A model generated the notes under the pieces. It was not told the DNA's origin. It did no database searches and worked only from the letters and a program-made list of their open reading frames with translations. From NCBI RefSeq assembly GCF_003205295.1, contig NZ_QJRP01000008.1, positions 1-64,000 of the forward strand: DNA of 64,000 nt. The letters run 5' to 3'. Source of the DNA: Pseudomonas mosselii (GTDB lineage: Bacteria; Pseudomonadota; Gammaproteobacteria; Pseudomonadales; Pseudomonadaceae). Shown one piece after another: positions 34,869 to 42,507 of this stretch. How positions within the stretch are numbered: the stretch's first letter is position 1; each line of letters begins with the position of its first letter. Made by a program: the position numbers and the translations under genes.

Positions 34869-34884
34869 GCCTGTTCTAACAGGC
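34869..34884. promoter_or_regulatory. 16-base palindrome in the petABC leader
   Basis: GCCTGTTCTAACAGGC is a palindrome with 7-base arms and a 2-base centre (CT). It lies 27-42 bases upstream of the petA ATG and downstream of the likely promoter, so it would be in the 5' leader. It could bind a dimeric regulator; none is known to me for this site. Confidence 0.45.
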
Positions 34885-34924
34885 ATCTACTTAGGTACGT
34901 CTGTGGCACTAAAAATTGGCCGCA

Positions 34925-34954
34925 ATGGTAAGGAACAAATCCACACGCTGACAA
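34925..34954 (-). promoter_or_regulatory. Likely petABC promoter
   Basis: On the minus strand TTGTCA (34949-34954) and TACCAT (34925-34930) are 18 bases apart. The match to sigma-70 is fair. Between this point and the rpsI terminator at 35090 no gene was seen. Confidence 0.5.
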
Positions 34955-35052
34955 GGTGATTACCCGCTGGTCGGGCCACTACCCTCGCTTTGCTTGATCT
35001 GCGTCTATGCGACAAACGGCCACGGACTAGCAAACAGGTTAGTTGAAGACAT

Positions 35053-35090
35053 AAAAAAAGCCCGGTTCCAAAAAGGAACCGGGCTTTTTT
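35053..35090 (-). terminator. Terminator after rpsI
   Basis: Stem AGCCCGGTTCC / GGAACCGGGCT around AAAAA, flanked by an A-run on one side and a T-run on the other, so it can work in both directions. It ends the rplM-rpsI operon. Confidence 0.92.
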
Positions 35091-35107
35091 CGACTGCCGA
35101 AGCGGTA

Positions 35108-35500
35108 TTAACGCTTGGAGTACTGAGGACGCTTACGCGCTTTACGCAGACCCACTTTCTTACGCTCGACTTCACGAGCGTCGCGGGTGACGTAGCCAGC
35201 ACGACGCAGGGCGCCACGCAGGGTTTCGTCGTATTCCATCAGGGCGCGGGTGATGCCGTGGCGGATTGCACCGGCCTGACCGCTGACACCACCACCGGAA
35301 ACGGTGACGTAGATGTCGAACTTCGCAACGGTCTCGGTCAGTTCCAGCGGCTGGCGAACAACCATGCGAGCGGTTTCGCGGCCGAAGAACACGTCCAGAG
35401 AACGGTTGTTGATGGAGATGTTACCGGTGCCCGGACGCAGGAATACACGTGCGGTTGCGGTCTTGCGACGGCCAGTGCCGTAGTTTTGAGTCGCCGACAT
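35108..35500 (-). CDS. rpsI: Ribosomal protein uS9
   Basis: S9 is a small-subunit protein whose C-terminal tail reaches the P-site tRNA. The 130 residues show [19 protein letters not shown] at the start, [19 protein letters not shown] in the centre and the basic end [17 protein letters not shown], all diagnostic. It follows rplM after 14 bases in the standard operon. Confidence 0.99.
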   Translation of the reverse strand: MSATQNYGTGRRKTATARVFLRPGTGNISINNRSLDVFFGRETARMVVRQPLELTETVAKFDIYVTVSGGGVSGQAGAIRHGITRALMEYDETLRGALRRAGYVTRDAREVERKKVGLRKARKRPQYSKR

Positions 35501-35514
35501 AATGAACTATCCCG

Positions 35515-35943
35515 TTAGATCTTCAGTTCTTGAGGCTGCTGAGCAGTGTGTGGGTGAGCAGCACCCGCGTACACTTTCAGCTTGCGGTACATGTCGCGAC
35601 CCAGCGGGTTCTTCGGCAGCATGCCTTTGACCGCGGTTTCGATAACACGCTCAGGGGCCTTGGCGATCAACTTCTCGAAGTTGATTTCCTTGATACCGCC
35701 CGGGAAGCCGGAGTGGGAGTAGTACATCTTGTCGGAAGACTTGGCACCAGTCACACGGATTTGCTCGGCGTTGATGACGACGATGTAGTCGCCGGTGTCA
35801 ACGTGAGGGGTGTATTCTGGCTTGTGCTTGCCACGCAGGCGGCTAGCGATTTCGGTAGCCAGACGACCCAGGGTCTGACCAGCGGCGTCGACTACGAACC
35901 ACTCGCGCTTTACTGTTTCCGGTTTAGCAGTAAAAGTTTTCAT
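35515..35943 (-). CDS. rplM: Ribosomal protein uL13
   Basis: L13 is an early-assembly protein of the large subunit. The 142 residues show [37 protein letters not shown], the [10 protein letters not shown] segment, and the [20 protein letters not shown] motif. It is the first gene of the rplM-rpsI operon. In E. coli L13 represses its own operon through the leader; the leader here (35944-35980) is short and I see no clear mimic structure. Confidence 0.99.
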   Translation of the reverse strand: MKTFTAKPETVKREWFVVDAAGQTLGRLATEIASRLRGKHKPEYTPHVDTGDYIVVINAEQIRVTGAKSSDKMYYSHSGFPGGIKEINFEKLIAKAPERVIETAVKGMLPKNPLGRDMYRKLKVYAGAAHPHTAQQPQELKI

Positions 35944-35986
35944 TCTCTAAAGCCTCAGAGGCCGCCCAGCGAAAAATAGACGGCGA

Positions 35987-36015
35987 ATCTTACTGGATAG
36001 TGCACAGCTTGCCAA
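35987..36015 (-). promoter_or_regulatory. rplM-rpsI promoter
   Basis: On the minus strand TTGGCA (36010-36015) and TAAGAT (35987-35992) are exactly 17 bases apart, a good sigma-70 promoter. Transcription would start near 35980, giving a leader of about 37 bases. The rest of the gap to 36199 holds no gene that I can support. Confidence 0.75.
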
Positions 36016-36199
36016 GGGCAAGCGCGCAGCCGAACGCTGACGCTTTTGGGGGCTCGGGTCGGGCACGCCAATGTTCGACAAGGGTTCCCTTTGTGGTGGT
36101 GCATCACTTCCGCCACACGGAGAGGGGCCGAATTATCCAGATTGCAGGAAAAATTTCAACCTGCTTTTATGGACCTCTTTGCCACGGAGCGTCTTCCCG

Positions 36200-37240
36200 A
36201 TGCAATACCGCAAGCTCGGTCGTACCGACCTCAACGTCAGCGCCCTGTGCCTGGGCACCATGACCTGGGGCGAGCAGAACACCCAGGACCAGGCCTTCGC
36301 CCAGATCGCCCTGGCCAAGACCCACGGCATCAACTTCATCGATACCGCCGAGATGTACCCGGTGCCACCGCGCCCGGAGACCTACGCCGCCACCGAACGC
36401 ATCATCGGCAACTGGTTCGCCGCCAACGGCGACCGTGACGACTGGATCCTGGCCAGCAAGGTCGCCGGCCCCGGCAACGGTATCAGCCACATCCGCGACG
36501 GCCAGCTTAAACACAACCGCCAGCATATCGTCGCCGCCCTGGACGAGAGCCTGAAGCGCCTGCAGACCGACCGCATCGACCTGTACCAGCTGCACTGGCC
36601 CGAGCGCAGCACCAACTTCTTCGGCAAGCTCGGCTACCAGCACCTGCCCCAGGACATCTTCACTCCGCTGGAGGAAACCCTCGAGGTACTCGACGAACAG
36701 GTACGCGCCGGCAAGATCCGCCATATTGGCCTGTCCAACGAAACCCCGTGGGGCACCCTGAAGTTCCTGCACCTGGCCGAAACCCGCGGCTGGCCGCGGG
36801 CGGTGTCCATCCAGAATCCCTACAACCTGCTCAACCGCAGCTTCGAGGTGGGACTGGCGGAGGTGGCGATTCGCGAGCAGTGCGGCCTGCTGGCCTATTC
36901 GCCGCTGGCCTTCGGCATGCTCTCGGGCAAGTACGAAAACGGCGCCCGCCCGGCGAACGCCCGCCTGACCCTGTTCAGCCGCTTCGCCCGCTACTCCAAC
37001 CCGCAGACCGTGGCCGCCTGCGACCGCTACGTGCAGCTGGCCCGCGAGCATGGGCTGGACCCGGCGCAGATGGCACTGGCGTTCGTGACGCGCCAGCCGT
37101 TCGTGACCAGCAACATCATCGGCGCCACCAGCATCGAACAGTTGCAGAGCAATATCGACAGCCAGGCGCTGAGCCTGGGCGATGAACTGCTGGCGGCGAT
37201 CGAGGCGGTGCATCAGGAGCAGCCGAACCCGGCGCCTTGA
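36200..37240 (+). CDS. NADP(H)-dependent aldo/keto reductase (Tas-like)
   Basis: An aldo/keto reductase of 346 residues, close in layout to E. coli Tas. Catalytic tetrad positions are suggested by INFIDTAEMY (Asp and Tyr), WILASKVAG (Lys) and LYQLHWPERS (His). The NADP-binding end includes VTSNIIGATSIEQLQSNI. The ATG at 36200 gives the family start MQYRKLGRTDLNVSALCLGT; the frame extends 43 codons upstream over non-coding sequence. Substrate is not predictable from sequence. It is followed by a REP element and then a regulator gene on the same strand. Confidence 0.9.
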   Translation: MQYRKLGRTDLNVSALCLGTMTWGEQNTQDQAFAQIALAKTHGINFIDTAEMYPVPPRPETYAATERIIGNWFAANGDRDDWILASKVAGPGNGISHIRDGQLKHNRQHIVAALDESLKRLQTDRIDLYQLHWPERSTNFFGKLGYQHLPQDIFTPLEETLEVLDEQVRAGKIRHIGLSNETPWGTLKFLHLAETRGWPRAVSIQNPYNLLNRSFEVGLAEVAIREQCGLLAYSPLAFGMLSGKYENGARPANARLTLFSRFARYSNPQTVAACDRYVQLAREHGLDPAQMALAFVTRQPFVTSNIIGATSIEQLQSNIDSQALSLGDELLAAIEAVHQEQPNPAP

Positions 37241-37250
37241 GCGGATACCC

Positions 37251-37316
37251 CATTGCGGGCCATGCCCGCTCCCACGTACTGCGCGGATACGTGGGAGCGG
37301 GCTTGCCGCGCGATGG
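37251..37316. repeat. REP pair, compact family (1)
   Basis: Inverted pair: CCCGCTCCCACGTA and TACGTGGGAGCGGG with flanking GCGGGC/GCGCG sequence. Located between the aldo/keto reductase and the AraC-type regulator genes, both plus strand. It belongs with the GGGCAAGCCCGCTCCCAC repeats found elsewhere in the window. Confidence 0.85.
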
Positions 37317-37400
37317 AGATCGTACTTTGGCGGGGTAGACACAATCGCCAAAAAATAAGACGATCCAGCCGGTGATTGACCACTCTACCCTATAAGAACA

Positions 37401-38405
37401 ATGACAATGATGTTTACCCAACCCTCCGCGTCCTTGCGGCGCGTCAGCATCCTGGCTGTGGACAAAGTGTTCGCTTCGACACTGATGCAGGCCAAGGATT
37501 TCTTCCACCTGGCCAGCCTGCGCTACAGCAAACAGCTGGGCCTGGGCCTGCAGCCGATGTTCGAGATCGGCCTGGTGAGCCCGGACGGCTTGCCCGTGGA
37601 CAGCTTCAGCAACGTGCAGTTGCCGGTAGACAGCGGCCTGAACGACGCCGACGTAATCATCCTGCCGGCCTTCTGGGACGACTTCGACAACCTGCTACAA
37701 CGCTATCCCCAGGTCCTGCCCTGGCTGCGCGAGCAGCACGCCCGCGGCGCGGTGTTGTGCGCCGAGGCCAGTGGCGTGTTCTGGCTGGCCGAGTCCGGGC
37801 TGCTCGATGGCAAGGAGGCGACCACCTACTGGCGCTTCTTCGCCAGCTTCACCGAGCGCTTCCCGAAGATTCGCCTGAACCAGGACAAGCACCTGACCGA
37901 CGCCGACAACCTGTACTGCGCCGGCGGCACCACCTCGGCCTGCGACTTGTACATTTATCTGATCGAGCGTTTCTGCGGCGCCAACGTGGCCCGCGCCGTG
38001 GCCCGAGACATTCTCTACGAGGTGCAGCGCAGCTACACGCCGGGGCGCATGGGCTTCGGCGGCCAGAAGCTGCACCAGGACCTGATCATCCTGCAGATCC
38101 AACACTGGCTCGAGGAACACTTCGCCGACAAGTTCCGCTTCGAGGACGTGGCCCGTAATCACGGCATGAGCATCCGCAACTTCATGCGCCGCTTCCAGAG
38201 CGCCACCGGCGACAAGCCCCTGCACTACCTGCAGCGCCTGCGCATCGAGACAGCCAAGGGCCTGCTTTCGAGCACGCGCAAGAGCATCAAGACCATCAGC
38301 TACGAGGTGGGGTACGACGACGCAAGCTTCTTCGCCCGGTTGTTCCGCCAGCATACCGAGCTGTCGCCGAACCAGTATCGGCAGCAGTTCATGCAGGAAG
38401 CCTGA
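37401..38405 (+). CDS. DJ-1/PfpI-AraC family transcriptional regulator
   Basis: A GlxA-type regulator of 334 residues. The N-terminal part (about 14-190) is a DJ-1/PfpI-like (class I glutamine amidotransferase-like) domain with ADVIILPAFWDD and GAVLCAEASGVFWLAESGLLDG, where the Cys-Ala-Glu-Ala resembles the nucleophile elbow. The C-terminal part (about 230-332) has two AraC helix-turn-helices: FRFEDVARNHGMSIRNFMRRF and IKTISYEVGYDDASFFARLF. Relatives such as GbdR, ArgR and CdhR sense amines or amino acids. The ligand here is unknown, and no obvious catabolic operon is adjacent apart from the aldo/keto reductase. Confidence 0.92.
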   Translation: MTMMFTQPSASLRRVSILAVDKVFASTLMQAKDFFHLASLRYSKQLGLGLQPMFEIGLVSPDGLPVDSFSNVQLPVDSGLNDADVIILPAFWDDFDNLLQRYPQVLPWLREQHARGAVLCAEASGVFWLAESGLLDGKEATTYWRFFASFTERFPKIRLNQDKHLTDADNLYCAGGTTSACDLYIYLIERFCGANVARAVARDILYEVQRSYTPGRMGFGGQKLHQDLIILQIQHWLEEHFADKFRFEDVARNHGMSIRNFMRRFQSATGDKPLHYLQRLRIETAKGLLSSTRKSIKTISYEVGYDDASFFARLFRQHTELSPNQYRQQFMQEA

Positions 38406-38408
38406 AAA

Positions 38409-38466
38409 CCATCGCGGGGCAAGCCCGCTCCCACGGACCGGTGGGAGCGGGCATGCCCCGCGATGG
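38409..38466. repeat. REP pair, compact family (2)
   Basis: Near-perfect palindrome of 58 bases: CCATCGCGGGGCAAGCCCG... with its complement ...CATGCCCCGCGATGG around ACGGACCGGT. It sits between two convergent genes (the AraC-type regulator and zapE) and could serve as a bidirectional transcription stop. Confidence 0.92.
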
Positions 38467-38480
38467 TTTGCCGCGTTGGT

Positions 38481-39575
38481 TTACGGCTTGTGCGCCCGCG
38501 ACAGGAACTCGTGGGACTGCATTTCCAGCAACCGGCTCAGGGTCCGTTGGAACTCGAAGCTCAGGCGTCCCCCGGTATACAGGTCCTTCAGTTCCACTTC
38601 CGCCGAAATGATCAGCTTCACGTTACGGTCGTAGAACTCGTCGACCATGTTGATGAAGCGCCGGGCAATGTCGTCGGTGGTCACGCCCATCTGCTCGACG
38701 TTACTCAGCAGCACGGCATGGAAGATCTTGCCCAGCTCGATGTAGTCGTTCTGGCTGCGCGGCCCGTCGCACAGGGCGCGGAAGTCGAACCAGGCGACGT
38801 CGTCGCAGGTGCGCAGGGCGTGGATCTCGCGATTTTCGATCATCAGCACGTCGTTCTCGACGGCCTGGGTGCACTCCGGGGTCAGTGCCTTGAAGCTCGC
38901 CCGCAGGCTCTCGTGGGCTGCGGCGTCGAGCGGGAAGTGGAACAGTTCGGCCTGCTCCAGATGGCGCAACCGGTAGTCCACCCCGCTGTCGACGTTCACC
39001 ACATCGGTGTACTGCTTGATCATGGCGATGGCCGGCAGGAAGCGCGCGCGCTGCAGGCCGTCCTTGTACAAGCCATCGGGGACGATGTTGGAGGTGGCCA
39101 CCAGCGACACGCCGTTCTTGAACAGCTCTTCCATCAGGGTGCCGAGGATCATCGCATCGGTGATGTCGGAGACGAAGAACTCGTCGAAGCAGATCACCTT
39201 GGCCTCTTCGCTGAAACGCTTGGCGATGATGGTCAGCGGGTTTTTCTCGCCCTTGAGGGTCTTCATTTCCTCGTGGACGCGCTTCATGAAGCGGTGGAAG
39301 TGCGTGCGCATCTTCTGCTTGAACGGCAGCGCTTCATAGAAGGTGTCGACCAGGTAGGTCTTGCCTCGCCCTACCCCGCCCCAGAAATACAGGCCCTTGA
39401 CCGGCGTCTGCTCCTTCTTGCCGAACAGCTTGCCGAACACACCCGGCTTGTTGTTCTGCGCGCGCACCAGGTCGTCGTACAGGCGCTGCAGGTGACGCAC
39501 CGCAGTTTCCTGCGCCGCGTCATGGAAGAAGTCGGGACGTTTCAGATCTGCTTGATATCGTTCTAGGGGCGTCAT
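38481..39575 (-). CDS. zapE: Cell division ATPase ZapE
   Basis: ZapE is an AFG1/LACE1-like AAA-type ATPase that associates with the Z ring and affects FtsZ under stress. The 364 residues show the Walker A loop GGVGRGKT (66-73), Walker B region KVICFDEFFVSDITDAM, the sensor region VATSNIVPDGLY and the C-terminal family segment. It lies at the usual Pseudomonas position near rplM-rpsI and trpS. The start ATG encodes MTPLERYQADL. Confidence 0.95.
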   Translation of the reverse strand: MTPLERYQADLKRPDFFHDAAQETAVRHLQRLYDDLVRAQNNKPGVFGKLFGKKEQTPVKGLYFWGGVGRGKTYLVDTFYEALPFKQKMRTHFHRFMKRVHEEMKTLKGEKNPLTIIAKRFSEEAKVICFDEFFVSDITDAMILGTLMEELFKNGVSLVATSNIVPDGLYKDGLQRARFLPAIAMIKQYTDVVNVDSGVDYRLRHLEQAELFHFPLDAAAHESLRASFKALTPECTQAVENDVLMIENREIHALRTCDDVAWFDFRALCDGPRSQNDYIELGKIFHAVLLSNVEQMGVTTDDIARRFINMVDEFYDRNVKLIISAEVELKDLYTGGRLSFEFQRTLSRLLEMQSHEFLSRAHKP

Positions 39576-39593
39576 GATTTCGTTAGCGAGGCA

Positions 39594-39628
39594 ACAAAAA
39601 ACGGGCCGTCACTGTAGCGACCGGCCCG
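39594..39628 (-). terminator. Terminator between trpS and zapE
   Basis: On the minus strand GGGCCGGTC and GAC-GGCCC pair (one bulge) around GCTACAGT, followed by GTTTTTTG. It likely ends the trpS transcript; zapE then needs a promoter downstream of it, for which little room remains. Confidence 0.75.
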
Positions 39629-39684
39629 CCTGATGGCAATGATACATGCGACCACTTGACTCATTACCTGCGTTCCACGTTTCT

Positions 39685-39801
39685 TGTGGGAGCGGCCTTG
39701 TGTCGCGAAAGGGCTGCGAAGCAGCCCCGGCAATTGATGCGTAAACGCTGAAATCCTGGGGCCGCTTCGCGCCCCTTTCGCGACACAAGGCCGCTCCTAC
39801 A
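39685..39801. repeat. Long REP element, TGTGGGAGCGGCC family (1)
   Basis: About 117 bases with outer arms TGTGGGAGCGGCCTTGTGTC and its complement near 39785-39801, inner arms CGCGAAAGGG / CCCTTTCGCG, and a core containing CGCTGAAATCCTGGGGCCGC. Located between trpS (minus) and its terminator. Confidence 0.9.
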
Positions 39802-39811
39802 GGGTGGGCGC

Positions 39812-41161
39812 TCAGTCCTGCTGTGGCGCCAGGGCCTCGCGCAGACTCGCGATGGCCGCGTCACGGGCCTCAGCAGCCTCGAACTGCGGCCCATCGGCTA
39901 CCTGCTCGCCCTCCAGCCACAGGCTGAAGCTCAGGCCCTCGACCCGCACATCGGCCTCGCCACCTTGCTGCAGTTGCTTGCTCACTGCACCGGCGCTCTT
40001 GCCATCGGCGAAGCTGCGCGACAGCAGCAGTTGCTCGCCATCGGCAGCCAGCAGGCGGAAACGGAAGCTGCCGTCTTCATCGCGGAAGCTGACGAAGCGG
40101 GCGGTCTTGGCGGCCTTTTTCTTCACTTCGGCATTTGCCTGGACCGCCGTGCGGAACGAGCGCAGGCCAACCGCCTCGCGCAACTGCTCCAGGAACGGCG
40201 TGGCGATCTTGCGGGCCTTGGCGGCGCCGGCAAGGAGAATGTCCTCCAGGTCCGACGGGCGCGAGATCAGCTGGTGATAGTGCTCACGCTTTTCCGCCAG
40301 CTGGCCGTCGAGCAGCTGGAACAGGCGCTGCTTGGCCTCGCCCCAGCCCAGGCCCTGCACCAGCTCTTCGCGGAACGCGGCGCATTGCGCCGGCGTCGAG
40401 AAGGCCTGGAACAGGGTGAACAGGTGCGCGTTGTCCGGATCCTTGGCCTCGCCCGGCGCCTTGGAGTCGGTGACGATGCGCGAGATGGCGTCCTTCATGT
40501 CCTTGGCGCTGGTGAACAGCGGGATGGTGTTGTCGTAGCTCTTGGACATCTTGCGACCGTCCAGGCCCGGCAGGGTGGCGACGCTCTCCTCGATCACCGC
40601 CTCCGGCAGGGCGAAGAAGTCCTTGCCCTGGCCGAACAGGTGGTTGAAGCGCTGGCCGATGTCGCGGGCCATTTCCACGTGCTGGATCTGGTCGCGGCCG
40701 ACCGGCACCTTGTTGGCGTTGAACATCAGGATGTCGGCGGCCATCAGCACCGGGTAGCTGAACAGGCCCATGGTCACGCCAGCGTCCGGGTCTTCGCCGG
40801 CCTCGACGTTCTTGTCCACCGAGGCCTTGTAGGCGTGGGCGCGGTTGAGCAGGCCCTTGGCGGCGACGCAGGTCAGCAGCCAGGTCAGCTCGGGGATCTC
40901 GGGGATGTCCGACTGGCGGTAGAAGGTCACCTTGTCCGGATCCAGGCCACCGGCCAGCCAGGTGGCGGCGATTTCCAGGCGCGAGCGCTGGATGCGCTGC
41001 GGGTCGTCGCACTTGATCAGGGCGTGGTAGTCGGCCAGGAAGTAGAACGAGTCGACGCCGGGCTGCTGGCTGGCGAGGATGGCCGGGCGGATGGCGCCGG
41101 CGTAGTTGCCCAGGTGCGGGGTGCCGGTGGTGGTGATACCGGTGAGGATGCGCGTGGTCAT
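39812..41161 (-). CDS. trpS: Tryptophanyl-tRNA synthetase with C-terminal extension
   Basis: TrpS charges tRNA-Trp. The class I signatures are [13 protein letters not shown] at 11-23 (HIGH equivalent) and KMSKS at 204-208. Standard bacterial TrpS is about 330-340 residues; here the synthetase ends near 345 and about 100 further residues follow after a basic linker ([12 protein letters not shown]). The extension, [22 protein letters not shown] and onward, resembles the small YegP/DUF1508 beta-alpha domain. Long TrpS of this kind is known in Pseudomonas, but the role of the extra domain is not known to me. It is 25 bases after an alpha/beta hydrolase gene on the same strand. Confidence 0.97.
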   Translation of the reverse strand: MTTRILTGITTTGTPHLGNYAGAIRPAILASQQPGVDSFYFLADYHALIKCDDPQRIQRSRLEIAATWLAGGLDPDKVTFYRQSDIPEIPELTWLLTCVAAKGLLNRAHAYKASVDKNVEAGEDPDAGVTMGLFSYPVLMAADILMFNANKVPVGRDQIQHVEMARDIGQRFNHLFGQGKDFFALPEAVIEESVATLPGLDGRKMSKSYDNTIPLFTSAKDMKDAISRIVTDSKAPGEAKDPDNAHLFTLFQAFSTPAQCAAFREELVQGLGWGEAKQRLFQLLDGQLAEKREHYHQLISRPSDLEDILLAGAAKARKIATPFLEQLREAVGLRSFRTAVQANAEVKKKAAKTARFVSFRDEDGSFRFRLLAADGEQLLLSRSFADGKSAGAVSKQLQQGGEADVRVEGLSFSLWLEGEQVADGPQFEAAEARDAAIASLREALAPQQD

Positions 41162-41186
41162 GGGTGTTCGCTTATTCAGGCTTGGC

Positions 41187-41822
41187 TCAGTTCGAAAGGC
41201 GCGGCAGCAGCAGATCCTTCAGATCGGTCAGCTTGCCATGGAAGAAGTGTCCGCATTCTGCCACTTTCAGCAGCTCATGGGGGCGCGACAGGTAGTTCGA
41301 CCAGTCGTAGACCAACTGCGGGTCGACCACTTCGTCGGTGTCCGGCTGCACCACCGTGAGGGTGACGCGCTCGGGCAGCGGGAACTGCTCGGTCAGGCGC
41401 ATCACCGCCGGGGCAATCATGAACAGGTGCTGCAGTGCCACGCCCCCGGCCTCCAGGCGTCCGGCCAGGCTGGCGGCGACGAAACCACCGAAGGAGAAAC
41501 CCATCAGCACCAGCGGCAGTTCGGGGTGCTGCTCGCGCAGCCAGGCGGCGGCGGCCTCGGCATCGGCCACTTCACCGGCGCCCATGTCGTGGCTGCCGGC
41601 GCTCTGGCCAACGCCACGGTAGTTGAAGCGCAGGGTGACGTAACCAGCGTCGCGTGCGGTGCGTTGCAGGGTCGAGACCACCTTGTTGAGCATGGTGCCG
41701 CCCTGGACCGGGTTGGGGTGGCAGATCAGCACGGCGCCGCGGGCATCGGCCACGTCCAGGTACAAGGCTTCCAGCTGGCCGCAAGGGCCATCGATGAACA
41801 AGGGTGTTTCGCGGATAAGCAA
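41187..41822 (-). CDS. Alpha/beta hydrolase
   Basis: A 211-residue single-domain hydrolase. The oxyanion segment is [26 protein letters not shown] follows, and the nucleophile elbow is GFSFGG with Ser110. Asp in [11 protein letters not shown] and His in ECGHFFHG complete the triad. The start is a TTG at 41822 with GGAG seven bases upstream; no better codon is in frame. It is co-directional with and just upstream of trpS, probably co-transcribed. Substrate unknown. Confidence 0.9.
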   Translation of the reverse strand: MLIRETPLFIDGPCGQLEALYLDVADARGAVLICHPNPVQGGTMLNKVVSTLQRTARDAGYVTLRFNYRGVGQSAGSHDMGAGEVADAEAAAAWLREQHPELPLVLMGFSFGGFVAASLAGRLEAGGVALQHLFMIAPAVMRLTEQFPLPERVTLTVVQPDTDEVVDPQLVYDWSNYLSRPHELLKVAECGHFFHGKLTDLKDLLLPRLSN

Positions 41823-41957
41823 GGCACTACTCCGTGACCTCGAGGAGGGTCGACTCGTCTAGCTGAGGAATTCTGTTCTGATTTGCGATCGCTCGCGGTA
41901 TACAGCGCAGGTCTGAGCCGTTAACGTAAAGCAAAGCCGTTTATAGAGGAAGGACTC

Positions 41958-42395
41958 GTGGAACACTCGCTCCTTGTTTGGTTGCTGCCGACCCTGGCCC
42001 TGGTTGTCGGCGTCGTCGTCGGTTTCGCGCTGGCCCGCCTGCTGCCCAATGCGGCACCGAGCAACACCCAACGCCAGCTGGATGACATCCAGCAGCGCTT
42101 CGACAATTACCAGAATGAAGTGGTGACCCACTTCAACAGCACCGCTTCACTGGTCAAGAAGCTGACCCAGAGCTACCAGGACGTCCAGGACCACCTGGCC
42201 GACGGCGCCAACCGCCTGGCCCTGGACGAACTGACCCGCCAGCGCCTGCTGGCCGCGCTGCACTCGGAAGCCGCGCAAGGCCCGCGTGATCGCCTGACCC
42301 CGCCGAAGGACACCGCCGAGGTGCCGCGCGACTACGCACCGAAGGCCCCGAACTCGCCGGGCATGCTCGACGAGAGCTACGGGCTCAAGCGTTGA
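41958..42395 (+). CDS. zapG: Z-ring associated protein ZapG (YhcB/DUF1043)
   Basis: ZapG (YhcB) is a small inner-membrane protein at the crossroads of division and envelope growth. The 145 residues have one N-terminal membrane segment (LLVWLLPTLALVVGVVVGFA), then a coiled-coil stretch (QRQLDDIQQRFDNYQNEVV to SYQDVQDHLADGANRLA), and a polar Pro-rich tail. The start is a GTG at 41958 with GAGGAAGGA upstream. It is divergent from the hydrolase-trpS pair and is followed by a terminator. Confidence 0.93.
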   Translation: MEHSLLVWLLPTLALVVGVVVGFALARLLPNAAPSNTQRQLDDIQQRFDNYQNEVVTHFNSTASLVKKLTQSYQDVQDHLADGANRLALDELTRQRLLAALHSEAAQGPRDRLTPPKDTAEVPRDYAPKAPNSPGMLDESYGLKR

Positions 42396-42410
42396 GTCGA
42401 TGACATGCAA

Positions 42411-42434
42411 AAGGCCTCGAAAGAGGCCTTTTTT
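42411..42434 (+). terminator. Terminator after zapG
   Basis: AAGGCCTC / GAGGCCTT stem with a GAAA loop and a run of six T. Typical strong intrinsic terminator. Confidence 0.93.
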
Positions 42435-42462
42435 GTGGGCAGGATCTACCCGCCATATCACT

Positions 42463-42488
42463 CCGTGGGAGCGGGCTAGCCCCGCGAC
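42463..42488. repeat. Single REP unit, compact family (3)
   Basis: One arm only, CCGTGGGAGCGGGCTAGCCC plus CGCGAC. It lies between the zapG terminator and the end of mdeB and can form a short hairpin (GCGGGCTAGCCCCGC). A terminator was reported after mdeB in P. putida; this hairpin is the only candidate here. Confidence 0.75.
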
Positions 42489-42507
42489 AGGGCCGGCCCA
42501 GATCAGC

